A DNA stretch of 37,972 nucleotides from JBBIII01 sp037446575 (GTDB taxonomy: Bacteria > Bacteroidota > Ignavibacteria > UBA10030), in assembly GCA_037446575.1 (NCBI GenBank), contig JBBIII010000016.1:1-37972 (forward strand), given 5' to 3'. A program made the translations under genes and the position numbers. Shown here in pieces: positions 34,275 through 37,972 of this stretch (position 1 is its first letter; each line of letters begins with the position of its first letter). The notes beneath the pieces are model-generated. The model ran no database searches, was not told the DNA's origin, and worked only from the letters and a program-made list of their open reading frames with translations.

Positions 34275-34324
34275 AGTCAAAATTAAAAGATTCAAAATAA
34301 AAAATTACTAAGTCGAAATTCGAA
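34275..34324. repeat. Degenerate 7-nt periodic stretch between the permease and gldG genes
   Basis: Units AGTCAAA, ATTAAAA, then after one extra base ATTCAAA, ATAAAAA, ATTACTA, AGTCGAA and ATTCGAA fit the loose consensus ANTNNAA. It resembles in unit length the heptad arrays in the dcw cluster but has a different unit. The low complexity of the region makes this the least certain of the arrays. Confidence 0.4.
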
Positions 34325-34348
34325 CATTATTAAATCACTGAATCGCGA

Positions 34349-35098
34349 TTACCATTTTCTCCGTTCTAACGATATCACCGAAAGATATAACATAAAACCA
34401 AGTAGCGTGCTAAAATACACTATATCGCGTGTATCAATTACGCCGCGCGCGATGTTAGAAAAGTGATAATCAATTCCTAAGTATTCTATAACGCTTGTCA
34501 TAAATTCCGGAACAAAAATTAAAACCTTATCAAACATAAAAAATGTGAACATCATGATTAAACCGACAATAAAAGCCACAATTTGGTTTTCCGTAAGACT
34601 TGAAGCGAGCAAACCAATAGAGACATAAACGCCCGCCATCAGTAAAAGGCCGATATAGCCGCCAATTACAGGGCCATGATCGAGCTCGCCAATAGACGAT
34701 ACTGTAATATAGTAGATAAGAGTAGGCAACAATGCAAAACCAACAAGCGCCCAAGCGGCTAAAAACTTACCGAGCACAACTTCCCAATCGTGTAAAGGTT
34801 TAGTGGTCAGCAGTTCAATTGTGCCGGCTTTTTTTTCTTCTGCTAACAATCGCATTGTTATTGCCGGAATTACGAAAAGGAACACGAGCGGTATCCATTC
34901 GAACATCAGCCGAAGAGAAGCAATATTAATCAGAAACATACTGCTTGTATAAATCCAGCCTACAATAGCGAGGAATACTACAATTACTACGTACGCTACA
35001 GCTGAGTTGAAATAAGAACGCAATTCCTTTTTAAATATCGTTCCGACGTTTGATAGCTTGCTAAAATATTCAGGTATTTGTTTTATATCGAATTTCAT
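34349..35098 (-). CDS. gldF: ABC-2 type permease (GldF-like)
   Basis: The 249-residue integral membrane protein has about six hydrophobic segments and the conserved ABC-2 loop EEKKAGTIELLTTKPLHDWEVVLGKF (from about residue 88). In this loop the EExxxGTxE-type pattern contacts the ATPase. The N-terminus FKKELRSYFNSAVAYVV is typical of GldF and related permeases. The gene lies 47 bases after the ATPase gene and before gldG, which is the usual order of this module. The exported substrate is not known. Confidence 0.88.
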   Translation of the reverse strand: MKFDIKQIPEYFSKLSNVGTIFKKELRSYFNSAVAYVVIVVFLAIVGWIYTSSMFLINIASLRLMFEWIPLVFLFVIPAITMRLLAEEKKAGTIELLTTKPLHDWEVVLGKFLAAWALVGFALLPTLIYYITVSSIGELDHGPVIGGYIGLLLMAGVYVSIGLLASSLTENQIVAFIVGLIMMFTFFMFDKVLIFVPEFMTSVIEYLGIDYHFSNIARGVIDTRDIVYFSTLLGFMLYLSVISLERRKW

Positions 35099-35145
35099 AA
35101 TGAATTTCCTAGATTATACAGATTTTACTCGGTTAATTGAATCAC

Positions 35146-36090
35146 CTAATTAGTTGTAAGCTTATGGAAGACCTCTTCTAAGCTTGTAGATTTGCGTGAT
35201 ATTTCAAGCAAAACCCAATTTTCGGAAACAGCGCACCGAAAAATATCCGCTCTGATATCGCTTCCTTTAGTTGTATGAATTGCAAACTTGTGAAGACTGC
35301 CTTCTTGTCCTCCGTATTCCACAGTTTCTATTTGTGGAAGCGCTTTTAATTTTGGATAAATGTCTGTCATAGCATTAGGAACATCGGCGTGTAATTCAAT
35401 TGATATTTTTTCTGAGCCGCGAAAATCTCGCTGCAGTTGATCTAAAGTTCCATCGGCAACAATACTTCCTTCGTTGATGATAATGACGCGGTCGCAAGTT
35501 GCTTGAACTTCCGAAAGTATGTGCGTAGAAAGAATTACGGTTTTTGCTCTGCCAAGCCGTTTGATTAGATTTCTTATTTCAACAATTTGATTAGGGTCGA
35601 GTCCGCTTGTCGGTTCATCAAGAATTAGTACCTCAGGGTCATGAATCATAGCTTGTGCAAGACCCACGCGTTGACGGTAACCTTTTGACAATTCGCCAAT
35701 ATCCTTATGTCTCACTTCCGCAATGCCGCAAACCTCTATCATTTCTTTTATTCTGCCTCTTAATAATGGATTTTTTAATCCATGAAGACGCGCTGAGTAA
35801 TCAAGATATTCAATTACATTCATATCGAGATAAAGCGGATTCATTTCAGGCAAGTAACCAATCTTTTTACGTACATCTAAAGCGTGTTCTGCGATATCGA
35901 ATCCTTCTACCTCTACAGCGCCGGAAGATGGCGGCATGTAGCAAGTAATAATTTTCATTGTTGTAGTTTTACCGGCGCCGTTAGGACCAAGAAAACCAAG
36001 AATTTCTCCAGTTTTTACATCGAATGAAATTTCATTAACGGCTTTTTCTAAACCGTAGAATTTTGTTAGATTTCGTACTGCAATTGCCAT
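35146..36090 (-). CDS. gldA: ABC transporter ATP-binding protein (GldA-like)
   Basis: The 314-residue ATPase subunit has Walker A GPNGAGKT (35-42), signature LSKGYRQR (134-141), Walker B VLILDEP (154-160) and the switch histidine in STHILSE (His190). A C-terminal extension (about 225-314) is common in ABC-2 ATPases of the GldA/NatA/CcmA type. It drives the permease encoded next. ATG at 36090 is 52 bases downstream of a good -10 element. The specific name GldA rests on the neighbours more than on its own sequence. Confidence 0.9.
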   Translation of the reverse strand: MAIAVRNLTKFYGLEKAVNEISFDVKTGEILGFLGPNGAGKTTTMKIITCYMPPSSGAVEVEGFDIAEHALDVRKKIGYLPEMNPLYLDMNVIEYLDYSARLHGLKNPLLRGRIKEMIEVCGIAEVRHKDIGELSKGYRQRVGLAQAMIHDPEVLILDEPTSGLDPNQIVEIRNLIKRLGRAKTVILSTHILSEVQATCDRVIIINEGSIVADGTLDQLQRDFRGSEKISIELHADVPNAMTDIYPKLKALPQIETVEYGGQEGSLHKFAIHTTKGSDIRADIFRCAVSENWVLLEISRKSTSLEEVFHKLTTN

Positions 36091-36142
36091 ATTTTTTTAT
36101 CGTAAATAGTTAAAGGAAAATTATTGCTCTTAGAGCGGATTA

Positions 36143-36171
36143 ATTTTATTGAAAAAATACAAAAAATTCAA
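36143..36171 (-). promoter_or_regulatory. Predicted promoter of the ABC/GldG module
   Basis: On the minus strand TTGAAT (36171-36166) and TAAAAT (36148-36143) are separated by exactly 17 bases, close to the sigma70 ideal. The predicted start of transcription, near 36136, falls on a near-perfect palindrome GCTCTTAGAGC (36126-36136) that could be an operator. Confidence 0.55.
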
Positions 36172-36261
36172 TACTTCCATTCATTTTCAGCAAACCTTTT
36201 TTATCGAATGAGGATAGACGAATGAAATGTTTGTGATGTTCCTGGAAAAAACAAAACAGTA

Positions 36262-36463
36262 GGGACGATTCACGAATTGCCCCATAATTCACCCGCCGAA
36301 TACCTTTTCAAGGTTCCAAAGATTGTGCTTAGCGACCATGAAAAGGGAGCATCTTTTAGTGTCAGCAAAAAATTCCTGACGCCATCCTAAGCTGAGCTTG
36401 GAAACGAGGGGATAATTCTAAAAATCTACACTTACCAATACACTTGCTATTGCACTTCGCAAT
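36262..36463. repeat. Cluster of decayed palindromes in the gldA-pfk intergenic region
   Basis: The roughly 430-base gap before the phosphofructokinase gene has no coding frame but several inverted repeats. GGGACGATT pairs with AATTGCCCC at 36262-36283 (one mismatch, one wobble). CCTTTTCA at 36303-36310 pairs with TGAAAAGG at 36339-36346. GTCAG at 36361-36365 pairs with CTGAC at 36376-36380. CC-AAGC pairs with GCTT-GG at 36386-36401, with a bulged T. ATTGC at 36449-36453 pairs with GCAAT at 36459-36463. They differ in sequence, so this looks like remnants of several dispersed palindromic repeat families rather than one element. Confidence 0.5.
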
Positions 36464-36518
36464 GGTTAATTTCTATCCGAGTTGTTTGATCGGCTAAAGC
36501 TTGAGAAAGGAAAATCCA

Positions 36519-37628
36519 ATGAGGCGTAATAATATAAAACGAATAGCAATCAATACTGGGGGCGGCGATGCACCCGGACTTAATGCAGTAATCAGATCGG
36601 TTGTGGTCTCGGCTGTAAATCGCGGTTGGGAATGCTTTGGTATTCGCGATGGATATAATGGTTTGTTAGAGCCCAAAGAATATCCGGAAGGCGGATTAGT
36701 TCCTTTGCCGAAATCGAGAGTGCGCGGTATTACTCACTTAGGCGGAACAATACTTGGCACGACTAATAAAGGTAATCCGCTAAGTTTTCCTGTTAAGGGA
36801 AAAGATGGAAAATGGCATGAAATAGATCGCTCTGATGAATTGATTAAGGCATTCAAAAAAAATAAAATTGACGCGCTTGTTGCAGTAGGCGGTGATGGTT
36901 CACTCGGTATAGCAAACGTGTTGTCTCAAAAAGGATTGCGCGTGGTCGGCGTTCCCAAGACAATTGATAACGATTTGGATAAAACAGTAATTACATTCGG
37001 TTTCGATACGGCTGTATCATTTTCTACGGCTTGTATTGATCGTCTTCATTCAACTGCAGAAGCGCACCGCCGTGTTATGGTTGTAGAGGTTATGGGGCGC
37101 TATGCTGGATGGATTGCGCTTGAAAGCGGAGTCTCCGGCACAGCCGACGCTATTCTAATTCCGGAAATACCGTACGATATAAACAAAGTTGCAAAAAAAA
37201 TAAATGAACGATGGGAAGGCGGAGCCCATTTTGCAATTGTAGTTGTCGCCGAAGGGGCAAAACCAAAAGGGGGAACCGTTTCGGTAGTTTCTAAGGAAAT
37301 CGGAAGAGCTGAAAAACTCGGCGGCGCTGGCGAGCGAGTTGCAAAAGAGATTGAAAAACTTACCGGAAAAGAGACTCGCGTTGTTGTGCTTGGGCATTTA
37401 CTGCGGGGTGGAACGCCTACAACATTTGACAGATTGATTTCTTTGCGTTTCGGAGCCGCCGCAGTTCGCGCATTGGATGAAGGCCAGAGCGGAATTATGG
37501 TTGCGCTGGATCCGCCAACTGTAAGATATGTTCCTTTAGCAGAAGCCACTAATCGCATGAAATGTGTTCCCCTTGATAGCGATATTGTTCTAACTGCTCG
37601 CGATTTAGGTATAAGTTTTGGCGATTGA
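36519..37628 (+). CDS. 6-phosphofructokinase (mixed-signature type)
   Basis: Glycolytic enzyme that phosphorylates fructose-6-phosphate. The 369-residue protein has TGGGDAPGLNAVIR (13-26), GGDGS (124-128), PKTIDNDLD (146-154) with catalytic base Asp150, the GFDTAVSF segment and EVMGRYAGWIAL. Gly127 matches E. coli Gly104, typical of ATP-dependent enzymes, while Lys147 matches position 124, where pyrophosphate enzymes have Lys. This combination marks the mixed (group III) subfamily, so the phosphate donor cannot be told from sequence alone. I chose ATG at 36519, with AAAGGA eight bases upstream, over an in-frame TTG at 36501. Confidence 0.93.
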   Translation: MRRNNIKRIAINTGGGDAPGLNAVIRSVVVSAVNRGWECFGIRDGYNGLLEPKEYPEGGLVPLPKSRVRGITHLGGTILGTTNKGNPLSFPVKGKDGKWHEIDRSDELIKAFKKNKIDALVAVGGDGSLGIANVLSQKGLRVVGVPKTIDNDLDKTVITFGFDTAVSFSTACIDRLHSTAEAHRRVMVVEVMGRYAGWIALESGVSGTADAILIPEIPYDINKVAKKINERWEGGAHFAIVVVAEGAKPKGGTVSVVSKEIGRAEKLGGAGERVAKEIEKLTGKETRVVVLGHLLRGGTPTTFDRLISLRFGAAAVRALDEGQSGIMVALDPPTVRYVPLAEATNRMKCVPLDSDIVLTARDLGISFGD

Positions 37629-37629
37629 G

Positions 37630-37659
37630 TTGTTTGTCGATTTTCATTATTGCTACAAT
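37630..37659 (+). promoter_or_regulatory. Predicted promoter of the asparaginase-like gene
   Basis: TTGTTT (37630-37635) and TACAAT (37654-37659) are separated by 18 bases in the gap after the phosphofructokinase gene. The -10 differs from consensus by one base. It would start transcription about 50 bases before the ATG at 37717. Confidence 0.4.
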
Positions 37660-37716
37660 CTTAAAGTCGTGCAAATTAAAAATAAATAGACTTGGTTATG
37701 TATTTTAGGAATTCTT

Positions 37717-37972
37717 ATGGTGATTAGAATTTTTATTACGGGCGGCACATTTGATAAAGAATACAATGAACTCGACGGTAAGTTATTTTTTAAAGACACT
37801 CATTTGCCCGAAATGCTGAAACTTGGCAGAAGCAAAGTCGAGGTTGATATTCGGACATTGATGTTAGTTGATAGTTTAGAAATGACAGATTCCGATCGTC
37901 AGATTATTGTAGAGCAATGCCGCAAGTGCAAAGAAGATCGGATTGTGATTACACACGGCACGGATACGATGG
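37717..37972 (+). CDS. Asparaginase/glutaminase-family protein, partial (3' end beyond window)
   Basis: The first 85 codons of a plus-strand gene are visible. The protein begins MVIRIFITGGTFDKEYNELD, where GGT (9-11) supplies the first catalytic threonine of type I/II asparaginases. It reaches the second catalytic motif, THGTDTM (79-85), just as the window ends. The ATG has AGGA eight bases upstream. The N-terminus lacks a signal peptide, which suggests a cytoplasmic enzyme. It resembles the short stand-alone asparaginase-domain proteins more than classical L-asparaginases, but the full length is needed to tell. It lies 88 bases after the phosphofructokinase gene. Confidence 0.85.
   Translation, partial: MVIRIFITGGTFDKEYNELDGKLFFKDTHLPEMLKLGRSKVEVDIRTLMLVDSLEMTDSDRQIIVEQCRKCKEDRIVITHGTDTM

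Noticed and set aside
36444..36472. Promoter TTGCTA - 17 nt - TAATTT before the phosphofructokinase gene
   Set aside because: The -10 matches consensus at only three of six positions and overlaps a small hairpin, so the support is too weak to list.
37100..37558. Minus-strand open frame of 152 codons opposite the phosphofructokinase gene
   Set aside because: Antisense to a highly conserved enzyme. The proline- and serine-rich translation is typical of shadow frames.

Overview
The window looks like a chromosomal segment of an AT-rich, diderm bacterium of the FCB group, most likely Ignavibacteria or a close Bacteroidota/Chlorobiota relative. I infer this from a meso-DAP type MurE, outer-membrane chaperones (SurA-like proteins), a subtilase with a C-terminal sorting domain of the type IX secretion kind, a GldA/GldF/GldG-like ABC module followed by DUF4340, and lipoproteins with short lipoboxes. 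No taxonomic marker such as rRNA is present, so the assignment is inference.

Region 1 (about 85-18620, all minus strand) is a nearly complete dcw (division and cell wall) cluster. In transcription order it reads mraZ, rsmH, ftsL, ftsI (with two PASTA domains), murE, murF, mraY, murD, ftsW, murG, a two-TM PH-like membrane protein, murC, murB, ftsQ, ftsA, a small four-helix-bundle (23S rRNA intervening-sequence type) gene, and ftsZ. Many junctions overlap or are only a few bases apart. ddl is absent from its common place near murC/ftsQ. Upstream of mraZ there is a plausible promoter and, just downstream of it, three TGGG(G/A) boxes that match the known MraZ operator, so autoregulation is likely. 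Two genes are non-canonical: the PH-like protein between murG and murC, and the four-helix gene between ftsA and ftsZ. The four-helix gene is bracketed by degenerate 7-nt-periodic arrays in inverted orientation.

Region 2 (19075-21618) holds a Tat-signal-bearing dipeptide epimerase on the plus strand (peptidoglycan peptide metabolism). It converges on a minus-strand pair: a metallophosphoesterase and, translationally coupled to it, a HAD hydrolase.

Region 3 (21814-31603, minus) is a long co-oriented run. In transcription order it holds a lipoprotein with parvulin domains, a second SurA-like lipoprotein with a degenerate parvulin region, a SurA-like periplasmic chaperone, a MoxR ATPase, a secreted subtilase, aspartate ammonia-lyase and an XdhC-family protein. 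The first part serves envelope protein folding and secretion. The last two are metabolic genes.

Region 4 (31776-36090, minus) is an ABC-2 type module: ATPase, permease, GldG-like auxiliary protein and DUF4340 protein. It has a good sigma70-like promoter at its head and a hairpin terminator after its last gene.

Region 5 (36091-37972) starts with an intergenic stretch full of decayed palindromes. Then come, on the plus strand, a phosphofructokinase with a mixed Gly/Lys substrate signature and the first 85 codons of an asparaginase-like protein cut by the window end.

I found no tRNA, rRNA, CRISPR array, transposase or prophage gene. The least explained features are the heptad-periodic intergenic repeats, the four-helix gene that appears to have lost an internal segment, and the PH-like protein embedded in the mur genes.
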